A stretch of DNA of 64,000 nt from Gaiellasilicea sp963802765 (GCA_963802765.1 CAWDJZ010000016.1:62001-126000), one strand, 5' to 3'; shown: positions 41,113 through 49,644, counted from the first letter of the stretch. The notes: generated by a model not told the origin, from the letters alone. A program made the numbers and translations.

Positions 41113-42096
41113 ATGGCCAAGGTCGAGCGAAAGCCGCGCGCCGAGCACGCGCTCTCGGACGAGCGCCTGCACGAGCTCTTCCGCGAGATGCTGCTGATCC
41201 GGCGCTTCGAGGAGAAGGTCGAGGAGCGGTTCCGCGCCGGCGAGCTGCCCGGCTTCCTGCACGTGTGCATCGGCCAGGAGGCGGTCGCCTCCGGCGCCTG
41301 CGCCGCGCTCGGCTCCGACGACGTGATCGCGTCGACCCACCGCGCGCACGGCCACACGATCGCGAAGGGGACGCACGTGAACGCGGTCATGGCCGAGCTC
41401 TACGGCAAGCAGGAGGGCTGCTCCCGGGGCTACGGCGGCTCGATGCACCTCTACGACCTGGAGCACGGGAACCTCGGCGCCAACGCCGTCGTCGGCGGCG
41501 GCCTGCCCGCGATCGTCGGCGCCGCGCTCGCTTTCAAGTTCCGCGAGCAGGAGCGGGTTGCAGTCGCGTTCCTCGGCGACGGCGCGACGAACACCGGGAC
41601 GTTCCACGAGTCCCTGAACCTGGCCCAGCTCTGGAAGGTGCCGGCGCTCTTCGTACTCGAGATGAACGCCTGGGCCGAGTCGACGCCGATGTCGCAGCAC
41701 GCGCCGATCGAGGACTTCTCACAGCGTGCGGTCGCGTTCGGGATGCACTCGGTCGATGTCGACGGCCAGGACGTCGAGGCCGTCTACGCGGCGACGCGAG
41801 CGGCGCGCGAGCACGCGCTGTCGGGCAAGGGCCCGGTCTTCCTCAACATCCGCACGTACCGGCTCGTCGGGCACTACATCGGCGACCCGCAGGTCTATCG
41901 GACGAAGAAAGAGCTCGAGGAGCTTCGCGTGACGAAGGACCCGATCGAGCTCCTGCGCGCGCAGCTGGAGCTCTCGGATGACGCCTTCGAGGCGATCGAC
42001 ACCGAGGTGACCGCGATCGTCGAGGCGTCGGTCGAGTTCGCGAAGGCCGGCACCGACCCGAAGCCCGAAGACGCGCTGAAGTACGTCTATGCCTGA
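41113..42096 (+). CDS. 2-oxoacid (pyruvate/acetoin-type) dehydrogenase E1 alpha subunit
   Basis: 327 residues. Thiamine-diphosphate enzyme: RRFEEKVEERFRAGELPGFLHVCIGQEAV at the start, STHRAHGHTIAKG, and the TPP motif starting GDGATNTGTFHESLNLA and closing near LEMNAWAESTP (the usual second asparagine is present, the first is Met). YRLVGHYIGDP is the phosphorylation-loop block. Works with E1 beta 17 bases downstream. Substrate cannot be fixed; pyruvate or acetoin are likeliest. A CATAAT box lies at 41098-41103. Confidence 0.92.
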   Translation: MAKVERKPRAEHALSDERLHELFREMLLIRRFEEKVEERFRAGELPGFLHVCIGQEAVASGACAALGSDDVIASTHRAHGHTIAKGTHVNAVMAELYGKQEGCSRGYGGSMHLYDLEHGNLGANAVVGGGLPAIVGAALAFKFREQERVAVAFLGDGATNTGTFHESLNLAQLWKVPALFVLEMNAWAESTPMSQHAPIEDFSQRAVAFGMHSVDVDGQDVEAVYAATRAAREHALSGKGPVFLNIRTYRLVGHYIGDPQVYRTKKELEELRVTKDPIELLRAQLELSDDAFEAIDTEVTAIVEASVEFAKAGTDPKPEDALKYVYA

Positions 42097-42113
42097 CCCG
42101 CCAGGAGCCTCAG

Positions 42114-43094
42114 GTGCCTGAGCTGACCTACCGCGAGGCGGTCCGAGACGCGCTCTCGAGCGCGATGCGCGCCGACGACGACGTCTTCATCATGGGCGAG
42201 GACATCGCCGAGATGGGCGGCTCGATGGGCGTCACGCAGGGGATGCTCGACGAGTTCGGCCCGGAGCGCGTGCGCAACACGCCGATCTCCGAGATGGCGA
42301 TCGTGGGCACCGGAATCGGGGCGGCGATGCAGGGGATGCGCCCGGTCGTCGAGATCATGTACCAGGACTTCCTGACGCTCTCCATGGAGCAGCTCGTCAA
42401 CCAGGCGGCGAAGCACCGGACGATGAGCGGCGGCCAGCTGAAGGTCCCGCTGACCATTCGCACCCAGGGTGGCGCCGGCTGGAGCCCGGGCGCACAGCAC
42501 GCGCAGCAGGTCGAGTCGTGGTTCGTGCACGTTCCCGGCCTCAAGGTCGTCTTCCCCTCGACGCCCGAGGACGTGCGTGGCCTGCTCTGGAGCTCCATCT
42601 ACGACGACAACCCCGTCGTCTTCTTCGAGCACCGGCTGCTCTATCCGCTCAAGGGAGCGGTGCCCGACGAGCTCGAGCCGATCGAGCTCGGGAAGGCACG
42701 CGTCATGCGCGAGGGCTCGGACGTGACCGTGATCGCGATCGGCCGCATGGTGCCCGAGGCGCTGCAGGCGGCCGAGCAGGCGGAGCAGGAGGGCATCTCG
42801 GTCGAGGTGATCGACCCGCGCACGCTCCTGCCGCTCGACGAGGAGGCAATCGTCGCGTCTGTCAAGAAGACGACGCGCTGCGTCACGGCGCACGAGGCGG
42901 TCACTCGCGGCGGCTTCGGTGCGGAGCTCGCCGCGGTCGTGCAGCAGGGCGCCTTCGACTACCTCGACGCGCCGATCGAGCGCGTGGGCGCGAAGTTCGC
43001 TCCGCTCGCGTTCGCGCCCGCGATGGAGCAGTGGGTCGTCCCGCACGCGGCGGACGTGCTCGAAGCCGTCAAGAGAACGGTGGCCCGCAGCTAA
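42114..43094 (+). CDS. 2-oxoacid dehydrogenase E1 beta subunit
   Basis: 326 residues, GTG start at 42114 after CAGGAG. TYREAVRDALSSAMRADDDVFIMGEDIAEMGG and RVRNTPISEMAIVGTGIGAAMQGMRPVVEIMYQDF are standard E1 beta blocks; the C-terminal transketolase domain shows EGISVEVIDPRTLLPLDEEAIVASVKKT and HEAVTRGGFGAELAAVV. Forms the E1 heterotetramer with the upstream alpha subunit and passes acyl groups to E2. Confidence 0.94.
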   Translation: MPELTYREAVRDALSSAMRADDDVFIMGEDIAEMGGSMGVTQGMLDEFGPERVRNTPISEMAIVGTGIGAAMQGMRPVVEIMYQDFLTLSMEQLVNQAAKHRTMSGGQLKVPLTIRTQGGAGWSPGAQHAQQVESWFVHVPGLKVVFPSTPEDVRGLLWSSIYDDNPVVFFEHRLLYPLKGAVPDELEPIELGKARVMREGSDVTVIAIGRMVPEALQAAEQAEQEGISVEVIDPRTLLPLDEEAIVASVKKTTRCVTAHEAVTRGGFGAELAAVVQQGAFDYLDAPIERVGAKFAPLAFAPAMEQWVVPHAADVLEAVKRTVARS

Positions 43095-43096
43095 CC

Positions 43097-44419
43097 ATGG
43101 CGACCGAGGTCAAGCTCCCGCGGCTCGGCCAGGGCATGGAGTCCGGCACGATCGTGAAGTGGCTGAAGGGCGAGGGAGACCCGGTCAAGAAACGCGAGCC
43201 GCTGTACGAGCTCGACACCGACAAGGTGACCCAGGAGGTCGAAGCCGAGGCCGACGGTGTCCTGCTGAAGATCGTCGTCGACGCAGGTGAGGTCGAGGTC
43301 GGCCGGACGATCGCCTTCATCGGCAACGAAGGTGAGGACGTCCCCAGCGGGAACGGCGGCGCGCCGGCGGCGACAGAGGACAAAGCGACAGAGACACCGG
43401 ATAAGACGGACGACGCGGCTGAAGCCGAGGCGGAGCCGCAGGCGGAGGGCTCTGCGGCCGAGGGCATGGCCGACGAGCGCGAGCGCGGCCGCGAGGCTGC
43501 CGCCGCGACGGCCGAGGCCGCGACCGCCGCGGTCACCGAGGCGCCCGCGCAGCCCGACGGCCGCGTAAAGGCGTCACCGCTCGCACGCAGGCTTGCCCGG
43601 GAGAAGGGGATCGACATCACCCAGCTCACGGGCAGCGGCCCCGAGAGCAGGATCGTGGCCGAGGACGTCGAGCGCGCCTCCGTCGCGCCGCCGAAAGCCG
43701 TACCAGCCCACGCGGCCCGGGTCGCCGCCCCGACCGGAGAGGTCGAGGAGGTCGAGCTCACATCGACCCGCAAGACGATCGCCCGGCGCCTCACCGAGGC
43801 GTGGCAGGCGCCCGTCTTCCAGCTCACGGTCACCGTCGACATGACCCGTGTGCTCGCCTTGCGCGAGCGGCTCGTCGGCCGGATCCGCGAGGGCGAGGCG
43901 AAGCCCACGGTCAGCGACCTGCTGACGAAGGTGTCCGCCGCGGCGCTGGTTCGGCACCCGGCCGTGAACGCGCACTTCGCCGGCGACAAGATCCTGCGCT
44001 TCCCCTACGCGCACGTCGGGATCGCGGTCGCAGCGCCGCAGGGGCTTGTCGTGCCCGTGATCCGCGACGCGGATCGGAGGACGATCCAGGAGATCGCGGC
44101 CGCGCGCGCCGACGTCGTCTCGCGCGCACGCGACGGCAAGCTCCAGCGCGGGGATCTCGAGGACGGCACGTTCACGATCTCGAACCTCGGCATGTTCGGC
44201 ATCGAGCAGTTCACGGCCGTGCTCAACCCGCCTCAGGCCGCCATCCTCGCGGTCGGCTCGACCGAGGAGAAACCCGTCGTCCTGGACGGCCAAGTGAAGG
44301 TCCGGCCGACGATGAGCATGACGATCACCTGCGATCACCGGGCGATCGACGGCGCCGACGGAGCGGAGTTCCTGCGCACCGTCAAAGAGCTGCTCGAAGA
44401 GCCGGCACTCGCCCTCTAG
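43097..44419 (+). CDS. Dihydrolipoyl acyltransferase (E2)
   Basis: 440 residues, ATG 43097 two bases after the E1 beta stop. Lipoyl domain 1-80 with the lipoylated Lys43 in DTDKV; an Ala/Glu-rich linker (about 85-155); peripheral subunit-binding domain VKASPLARRLAREKGIDITQLTGSGPESRIVAEDVE; catalytic domain from about 205 with TSTRKTIARRLTEAWQAPVF and the active-site HRAIDGADG near the end. One lipoyl domain only. Together with E1 and the E3 at 46510 it forms a complete complex. Confidence 0.95.
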   Translation: MATEVKLPRLGQGMESGTIVKWLKGEGDPVKKREPLYELDTDKVTQEVEAEADGVLLKIVVDAGEVEVGRTIAFIGNEGEDVPSGNGGAPAATEDKATETPDKTDDAAEAEAEPQAEGSAAEGMADERERGREAAAATAEAATAAVTEAPAQPDGRVKASPLARRLAREKGIDITQLTGSGPESRIVAEDVERASVAPPKAVPAHAARVAAPTGEVEEVELTSTRKTIARRLTEAWQAPVFQLTVTVDMTRVLALRERLVGRIREGEAKPTVSDLLTKVSAAALVRHPAVNAHFAGDKILRFPYAHVGIAVAAPQGLVVPVIRDADRRTIQEIAAARADVVSRARDGKLQRGDLEDGTFTISNLGMFGIEQFTAVLNPPQAAILAVGSTEEKPVVLDGQVKVRPTMSMTITCDHRAIDGADGAEFLRTVKELLEEPALAL

Positions 44420-44422
44420 GAA

Positions 44423-44758
44423 GTGATCACGGTGTGGTATCGGGTGCACGACCTCGACCGGGCGCGCGCCTTCTACCGCGACGTGCTCGGCTTCGAGGAG
44501 CTGTTCGTCGACCTCGACGACGGTTGGTCGCGACTCCGGCACGGGGAGATGGAGATCGCGCTCGCCACGGGCGACCCTGCGGAGTCGGGGGGCGTCGCCA
44601 ACGTCGAGGTGGCGGACGTGAAGAGTGACGCCGAGCGGCTGCGCGAGGCGGGCATCGACGTCGGTGTCGTCTTCGAGCTGCACGGGCAGTTCCGGCTCGT
44701 GGACGTGTTCGACCCGGACGGAAACCGCGTGCAGCTCGCCCAATCCCTGGAGGAGTGA
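44423..44758 (+). CDS. VOC-superfamily protein (glyoxalase-like)
   Basis: 111 residues, GTG start 3 bases after E2. VWYRVHDLDRARAFYRDVLGFEE at the N-terminus and FRLVDVFDPDGNRVQLAQSLEE at the end are VOC blocks. Close spacing suggests it rides on the dehydrogenase transcript; it may remove a reactive by-product such as methylglyoxal, which is inference. Stop overlaps the ATG of the next gene. Confidence 0.85.
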   Translation: MITVWYRVHDLDRARAFYRDVLGFEELFVDLDDGWSRLRHGEMEIALATGDPAESGGVANVEVADVKSDAERLREAGIDVGVVFELHGQFRLVDVFDPDGNRVQLAQSLEE

Positions 44759-45228
44759 TGGCGGGGCTCGTGCTTCGACGGGCCGGCGCCCAGGATGTCC
44801 GCTTCCTGCGCGACATGCTCCATCACGCCTACTACTGGCGCGAGCGCGTACCCGGGTCGCTGGTCTCGCGCTACGTCCGCGGCTGGGGCCGGCCGGGAGA
44901 CACGGCGGTGATCGCACTCGAGGGCGGCTTCCCGGTTGGAGCGGCGTGGTACCGCGTGTTCACGGACGACGAGCCCGGCTACGGCTTCATCGACGACGAG
45001 ACGCCCGAGCTCGCGATCGCCGTGGTGCCCTCGAAGCGGGGTCACGGGATCGGGGAGGAGCTGCTGCAGGAGCTGATGGCCAAGGCCGAGGCCGCCGGCT
45101 ACGAGCGCCTCAGCCTCAGCGTCGAGCCCGGCAACCCCGCCCGCAAGCTGTACGAGCGCCACGGCTTCGAGGTCGTCGACCAGGGCGCAGACGCGTGGAC
45201 GATGGTCGCGAGCCTCCCGCAGTCCTAA
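44758..45228 (+). CDS. GNAT acetyltransferase
   Basis: 156 residues. GNAT core: ELAIAVVPSKRGHGIGEELLQELMAKAEAAGYERLSLSVEPGNPARKLYERHGFEVV, with the acetyl-CoA loop RGHGIG. ATG 44758 shares a base with the preceding TGA and follows GGAGGAG; a GTG one codon earlier is a less likely start. Last gene of the 41113-45228 operon; a palindrome follows 17 bases after the stop. Substrate unknown. Confidence 0.88.
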   Translation: MAGLVLRRAGAQDVRFLRDMLHHAYYWRERVPGSLVSRYVRGWGRPGDTAVIALEGGFPVGAAWYRVFTDDEPGYGFIDDETPELAIAVVPSKRGHGIGEELLQELMAKAEAAGYERLSLSVEPGNPARKLYERHGFEVVDQGADAWTMVASLPQS

Positions 45229-45244
45229 CGGCATGCCAGACCTT

Positions 45245-45259
45245 GTGTTGGAACAACAC
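45245..45259. repeat. Interspersed palindrome, copy 3
   Basis: GTGTTG, GAA, CAACAC, preceded by CCTT and followed by TTTC. Lies between the acetyltransferase and the convergent enolase-family gene; the near-identical copy 4 is on the other side of that gene. With the T-rich end TTTCT it could also stop transcription. Confidence 0.65.
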
Positions 45260-45302
45260 TTTCTACCCGCCTGCGCCAGGCCGACGCGTCCCTTCTCGCG
45301 GC

Positions 45303-46346
45303 CTAACCCGCCGCCGCCTCCCAGCGGAACCCCGGAGCGAACGCCGCCGGCGGCACGAGCGGGCTCGCGGGCAGCCCGTCGCCCAGCTCGACCGCGTTGA
45401 ACGCCGACGGCGCGACGTCGTTCGGCGAGTCCGGATGGAACAGCGAGGCGAGCAGCTCGATCTGCCCACGCCCGACGCCGAGCTCGCCCATCCCGCCGCC
45501 GTACATCTCGACGCCGTTGTCCGCGCACCACGCGTAGATCGCGAACAGCTCCCGCAGCCGCCCGATCCGCGACGGCTTGACGTTGATCGTCCGGGTCGTG
45601 ATGTCCGAGACCGTCCGGACGGGCGCGTCGAACGACACGCGATCCCAGACCGGCTCCAGCAGCTCGGCGACCTCAGGCAGCTCGTGCGGGTCCTCGAACC
45701 GCGCCTCCGGGAACGCGGGCACGACGGCGCGGTACATCGCGATCAATGCGCCCTCGTCCTCGACCGGGATGCCGTAGCGCCCCTTGAAATCGACCGTCTG
45801 CACGCACGCGAGCCCCGCGAGTTCGGCGACGATCTTCGGCGTCCATTTCGCGTCGGCGTCGATCTTGAACCCCACCGAGGGGTAGCGCGCGAGCCGCTGC
45901 GCGATCCCGTCCACCGAGGGCGGATCGCCCAGCCCGAGCGAGTTGACGAACCGCAGCGGCGAAGCCGACCGCCCGAGCGCCTCGGCCAGCGAGAGCCCCG
46001 CCTGCCGCAGCGCCAGATCGAGCGCCGCCGACTCGAACGCCCAGTTGCGCCACGCCTTCGCGAGCTCGCCCCACTCCGGCGGCTTGCGCCACTGCTCGAC
46101 CGTCGCCAGGTGATCGATGAAGCTCGCCAGCGTCCGCGACCCGGCGAGCTCGAGGTCCGCGGGCGGTGCGTCGTCGGGCTCGCGCAGCAGCATCACGTCC
46201 TCGCCGAGCCCCTCCTCACCTGCCCCGAACAGGCGCATCTGCGTCGTCTCACGTTCATATCCGTCGGCCGAGAGCCGCTCCAGCGCGTACCCCTCGACGA
46301 CCAGCGGCAGTTCCCAGATCCCGTCAACTTGCAGCAGTTCGGGCAC
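45303..46346 (-). CDS. Enolase-superfamily enzyme (mandelate racemase/muconate lactonizing type)
   Basis: 347 residues. Capping domain first (LPLVVEGYALERLSADGYERETTQM), then the barrel: AWRNWAFESAALDLALRQAGLSL, VGFKIDADAKW (lysine near the end of strand 2), TVDFKGRYG and RFEDPHELPE (metal ligands Asp and Glu), TRTINVKPSRIGRLRELFAIYAWCADNGVEMYGGGMGELGVGRGQIELLASLF near the C-terminus. Resembles o-succinylbenzoate synthase and N-acylamino-acid racemase relatives, but menaquinone genes are not nearby, so I do not name it menC. It stands alone and is bracketed by palindromes at 45245 and 46433. Confidence 0.82.
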   Translation of the reverse strand: MPELLQVDGIWELPLVVEGYALERLSADGYERETTQMRLFGAGEEGLGEDVMLLREPDDAPPADLELAGSRTLASFIDHLATVEQWRKPPEWGELAKAWRNWAFESAALDLALRQAGLSLAEALGRSASPLRFVNSLGLGDPPSVDGIAQRLARYPSVGFKIDADAKWTPKIVAELAGLACVQTVDFKGRYGIPVEDEGALIAMYRAVVPAFPEARFEDPHELPEVAELLEPVWDRVSFDAPVRTVSDITTRTINVKPSRIGRLRELFAIYAWCADNGVEMYGGGMGELGVGRGQIELLASLFHPDSPNDVAPSAFNAVELGDGLPASPLVPPAAFAPGFRWEAAAG

Positions 46347-46432
46347 GAGCGGACCCTAGCCGCACGCTCTCCAACCCGAGTACTGTCGCGCCACGCCGAC
46401 GTAGGCCGCTTCCACCGGCGCTGCGCACGATG

Positions 46433-46453
46433 CTTGTGTTGGAACAACACAAG
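46433..46453. repeat. Interspersed palindrome, copy 4
   Basis: CTTGTGTTG, GAA, CAACACAAG: perfect 9-base arms. Lies between the enolase-family start (46346) and the E3 start (46510). Shares the core with copies 1-3. Confidence 0.7.
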
Positions 46454-46509
46454 GCCTCGCTGCCATGAGCGCCGCTAGCATCGACCCGACTACGGACTGA
46501 GGAGCAGAG

Positions 46510-47916
46510 ATGGAATGTGACGTCGCCGTTCTGGGCGGAGGCCCCGGCGGGTACACCGCAGCGATCCGCGCCGCCCAGCTGGGGGCGAAGACGGTCTGCG
46601 TGGAGCAGGAGCCGGAGCTCGGCGGCACGTGCCTCCGGGTGGGCTGCATCCCGACGAAGGCGTGGGTGCAGACGGCGCACGCGCTGCACCAGGCGGAGGA
46701 GGTCTTCGCCAAGTTCGGCGTCAACGTTCCGCGCCCCGAGCTCGACTTCGGCCAGGCGGTCGAGTGGAAGAACGGGGTGGTCAAGCAGATGACGGGCGGC
46801 GTCGCCGGCCTCTTCAAGGCGAACGGGGTCGAGTGGGTGAAGGGGAAGGGCAGCTTCACGGGCCAGAACACGCTCGCCGTCGAGGGCGGCGAGGAGATCA
46901 CGTTCAAGACCGCGATCATCGCCACCGGCTCGTTCCCGCTCCGGCCGCCGATCGACGGAATCGACTCGCCGCGCTGTGTCGACTCGACCGGGCTGCTCGC
47001 TCAGACCGAGGTGCCACGGCGCCTCGTCGTGCTCGGCGGAGGGATCATCGGCTGCGAGTTTGCCTCGATCTTCCAGCGCTTCGGCACCGAGGTGACGATC
47101 GTCGAGATGCTCGACACACTGATCCCGTTGGAGGACGCCGACGCGGCCAAGGAGCTTGCCAAGGCGTTCGGCAAGCGGGGGATCGCGCTTCACCTCGGCA
47201 AGCAGTGCACGAAGGTCGAGGACGACGGTTCGCAGCTCACGGTCCACTTCGGGGAGGGCGAGACCGTCCAGGCCGACCTGATGCTCGTCTCGGTCGGTCG
47301 CGGCCCGCTCGTGGAGGGAATCGGCCTGGAGGCGCTCGGCGTCGAGTTCGACCGCAAGCAGGGCATCGCCACCGACGAGCATCGCCGCACCACGGTTCCG
47401 CATGTCTACGCCGTGGGCGACTGCGCGGGCTACTGGCAGCTCGCCCACACTGCGTTCCGCGAGGGGGAGGTCGCCGCGGAAAACGCGTGCGGCCACGAGG
47501 CGACGATCGGCGAGCCGGCGGTGCCGCGGCCGATCTACACCGATCCCGAGATCGCGGGCGTCGGCCTCACCGAGGCCCAGGCGCGCGAGCGGCACGGTGA
47601 CGACGTCGCGGTCGGCACATTCCCCTGGGTCGCGAACGCGCGCGCGGTGATGCAGGCCGACACGGTCGGCTGGGTGAAGTCGATCCACGAGACGCGCTAC
47701 GGCGAGCTGCTCGGTGTCGTGATGGTCGGTCCCCACGTGACCGATCTGATCGAGGCCGGCACGGTCGCGATCGACGCCGAGTCGACCGTCGAGACGGTCG
47801 CCGACGGGATGGCGGCGCACCCGACCCTGTCTGAGGCGATCAAGGAAGCAGGGCTCGTCGCGCTCGGCCGGGCGATCCACCTGCCGAACAAGAAGCGCGC
47901 GCCCGCCCAGGCTTGA
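46510..47916 (+). CDS. lpdA: Dihydrolipoyl dehydrogenase (E3)
   Basis: 468 residues. FAD site GGGPGG at 9-14, redox disulfide Cys41 and Cys46 in GGTCLRVGCIP, NAD site VVLGGGIIGCEFASIFQRFG, second FAD block VYAVGDCAG, and the C-terminal catalytic His-Glu pair in AAHPTLSEAIKEAG. Reoxidises the lipoyl group of E2 with NAD. It is separated from E1/E2 by the oppositely oriented enolase-family gene, so it has its own promoter region (TAGCAT at 46472-46477) and ribosome site GGAGCAGAG. Confidence 0.96.
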   Translation: MECDVAVLGGGPGGYTAAIRAAQLGAKTVCVEQEPELGGTCLRVGCIPTKAWVQTAHALHQAEEVFAKFGVNVPRPELDFGQAVEWKNGVVKQMTGGVAGLFKANGVEWVKGKGSFTGQNTLAVEGGEEITFKTAIIATGSFPLRPPIDGIDSPRCVDSTGLLAQTEVPRRLVVLGGGIIGCEFASIFQRFGTEVTIVEMLDTLIPLEDADAAKELAKAFGKRGIALHLGKQCTKVEDDGSQLTVHFGEGETVQADLMLVSVGRGPLVEGIGLEALGVEFDRKQGIATDEHRRTTVPHVYAVGDCAGYWQLAHTAFREGEVAAENACGHEATIGEPAVPRPIYTDPEIAGVGLTEAQARERHGDDVAVGTFPWVANARAVMQADTVGWVKSIHETRYGELLGVVMVGPHVTDLIEAGTVAIDAESTVETVADGMAAHPTLSEAIKEAGLVALGRAIHLPNKKRAPAQA

Positions 47917-47973
47917 GTTCACCAGATCGCAACACGGTAACCGGCGCACCGCTCCGCGGGGACCGCTATCCTC

Positions 47974-48079
47974 GATTCGAGGACGTGCCCTCGTCCCCAC
48001 ATAGGGGCCGTGCCGCCCGCCGGCCCCGCCTTTCTCCCAGAGCCGCCCCTTGCCGCAGAGGGGCGGCTCGTTTTAATTA
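47974..48079 (+). ncRNA. Candidate structured small RNA ending in a terminator
   Basis: TATCCT at 47967-47972 could start a transcript near 47980. Three hairpins follow in 100 bases: GGACG/CGTCC, GGGGCC/GGCCCC with a 12-base loop, then the terminator stem (48040-48069) and GTTTTAATTA. No reading frame fits. It could instead be a long 3' untranslated region of lpdA. I cannot match it to 6S, SRP or tmRNA. Confidence 0.4.
48040..48079 (+). terminator. Rho-independent terminator
   Basis: GAGCCGCCCCT pairs with AGGGGCGGCTC (11 bp, loop of 8), followed by GTTTTAATTA, the clearest T-tract in the window. Confidence 0.9.
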
Positions 48080-48089
48080 GCCGTCGCAT

Positions 48090-48157
48090 GCCTTGGCATC
48101 CGCTTCCGCGGATGCCAAGGCGCGCAAATCCCTGAAGGCCGCCGCTTTCGCGGCGGC
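48090..48157. repeat. Two strong hairpins in series
   Basis: First: GCCTTGGCATCCGC (48090-48103) pairs perfectly with 48108-48121 around TTCC. Second: GCCGCCGC (48138-48145) pairs with GCGGCGGC (48150-48157) around TTTC. Both are symmetric and would form on either strand. They sit between the terminator and the next promoter, in DNA without a supported gene. Confidence 0.65.
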
Positions 48158-48214
48158 ACCTGGCGGCGCGCAGTCGTGGCGGGTCCGCTTCTCACTCCGA
48201 CGCGCCTCCATTGC

Positions 48215-48220
48215 TAGCCT
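48215..48220 (+). promoter_or_regulatory. -10 box TAGCCT of a leaderless-type promoter
   Basis: TAGCCT ends 7 bases before ATG 48228. Confidence 0.45.
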
Positions 48221-48227
48221 CCGGCGC

Positions 48228-48467
48228 ATGAGCATCTTCAACCGGCGATACGCGTTGCTCGGCTGGCTCACATGGGTCGGCGCGAAGACGATGATGAAAC
48301 ACAAGGCGAAGCAAGCGGTGCCGGGGACGGTCGAGGGCACGAGACGGCCGAACAAGGGCGCGATCGCCGCTGGGCTCGCGGCGCTCGGCTGGGGCCATCT
48401 GGTTCTGGCGGCGGAAGGGCTCGCAGGACGAGCTGCCGCCGGTGGCCGAGAGCTAGAAGGATCGTGA
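48228..48467 (+). CDS. Small protein of unknown function upstream of hisC-like gene
   Basis: 79 residues. Basic and moderately hydrophobic: RRYALLGWLTWVGAKTMMKHKAKQAVPG, then AIAAGLAALGWGHLVLAAEGLAG, which could make two membrane-associated segments. ATG lies 7 bases after a -10 box. Its TGA overlaps the GTG of the aminotransferase gene, so translation is coupled. No family recognised. Confidence 0.65.
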   Translation: MSIFNRRYALLGWLTWVGAKTMMKHKAKQAVPGTVEGTRRPNKGAIAAGLAALGWGHLVLAAEGLAGRAAAGGRELEGS

Positions 48468-49564
48468 GCGTCATCCGTGCTGCGCTCGACGGCCTGACTC
48501 CGTACGAGCCGGGGAAGCCCGAAGAGGAGCTGCAACGCGAGCTTGGGCTCGACCGGGTCGTCAAGCTCGCCTCGAACGAGGGCCCGTGGGCGCCGTTCCC
48601 CGCGGCCATCGAGGCTCTGGAACGAAGCGCGGCGCTGCTCAACCGCTACCCGGACGGCGGCGCGTTCCATCTCCGCAACGCTCTCGCCGAGCGGCACGGC
48701 GTCGACCCTGCGAACGTGATCACCGGCGCCGGGGCGGACGCCCTGATCGGCCATCTCTCGGTGGCGACGCTCGATCCCGGCGACGAGGTCGTCACGGGCT
48801 GGCCTTCGTTCGTCAGCTACGTGCTCGACGCGGTGAAGCTCGGCGCGGTGCCTCAGAAGGTGCCGCTCGTCGACGACCACTACGACCTTGATGCCCTGCT
48901 CGCCGCGATCGGCCCGCGGACGAAGCTCGTCTACGTGGCGACGCCGAACAACCCCACGGGGACCTTGACGACCCGTACCGAGCTCGACGCGTACTTCGAA
49001 CGCGTTCCCGAGCACGTCCTCACGGTGCTCGACCAGGCCTACTTCGAGTACATCGAGCACTCGGACTATCCGGACGGGATCGACGAGTACGCGAAGGCGG
49101 GACGGCGCGTGCTCGTGCTGCGCACGTTCTCGAAGATCTACGGGCTCGCCGGCCTCCGGGTCGGCTACGCCGTGGGCCCGGTGGACGTGATCGAGGCGGT
49201 GGGGAAGACACGCCGCCCGTTCGACGTGAGCACACAGGCCCAGGTGGCCGCGCTGGCGAGCCTCGACGCGCCGGACGAGCTCGCGCTCCGGCGCCGCCTC
49301 ACACATGAGGGCCGGGCCACACTCGAGCTCACGCTCCGGGAGCACGGCCTCGACCCCGCCGGGCCGGCCGTCGCCAACTTCCTCTTCGCCGAGGTCGGTG
49401 AGGACGCAAGGCCTCTGTTCGAGGCGCTCCTCCGCCAGGGCGCGATCGTGCGGCCGATGGGCGCCTTCGGTGCGCCCGGTGCGCTCAGGATCACGGTCGG
49501 CACACAGGACGAGAACGCGTTCTTCGCCGACGCGCTCGCGTCCGTGCTGGCCGCGACGCCTTAG
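48464..49564 (+). CDS. hisC: Histidinol-phosphate-type aminotransferase
   Basis: 366 residues, class I/II PLP enzyme. KLASNEGPWAPFPAAIEAL and the N-terminal YEPGKPEEELQRELGLDRV match HisC; ATPNNPTGTL, LDQAYFEY and FSKIYGLAGLRVGYAVG (PLP lysine in the SK pair) are the core blocks. Would transfer the amino group to imidazole-acetol phosphate, though the family also includes phenylalanine or tyrosine aminotransferases and no other his genes are adjacent. GTG overlaps the preceding stop. Confidence 0.85.
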   Translation: MSVIRAALDGLTPYEPGKPEEELQRELGLDRVVKLASNEGPWAPFPAAIEALERSAALLNRYPDGGAFHLRNALAERHGVDPANVITGAGADALIGHLSVATLDPGDEVVTGWPSFVSYVLDAVKLGAVPQKVPLVDDHYDLDALLAAIGPRTKLVYVATPNNPTGTLTTRTELDAYFERVPEHVLTVLDQAYFEYIEHSDYPDGIDEYAKAGRRVLVLRTFSKIYGLAGLRVGYAVGPVDVIEAVGKTRRPFDVSTQAQVAALASLDAPDELALRRRLTHEGRATLELTLREHGLDPAGPAVANFLFAEVGEDARPLFEALLRQGAIVRPMGAFGAPGALRITVGTQDENAFFADALASVLAATP

Positions 49565-49644
49565 CAGGAGCCTGGCGCAAAGCGTCAAATTCCTCGGGTA
49601 TCCTGGCACCGCCGCGGGGTGCCTTGCACGCCCGCGTCTTGCGT

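Noticed and set aside
45303..46346. Naming the enolase-family gene menC
   Set aside because: The metal and lysine positions only place it in the superfamily; no menaquinone genes are adjacent.
10342..46453. TTGTGTT palindromes considered as insertion-sequence ends
   Set aside because: The brackets enclose an intact ATPase domain and an enolase-family gene, not a transposase, and no target-site duplications are visible.
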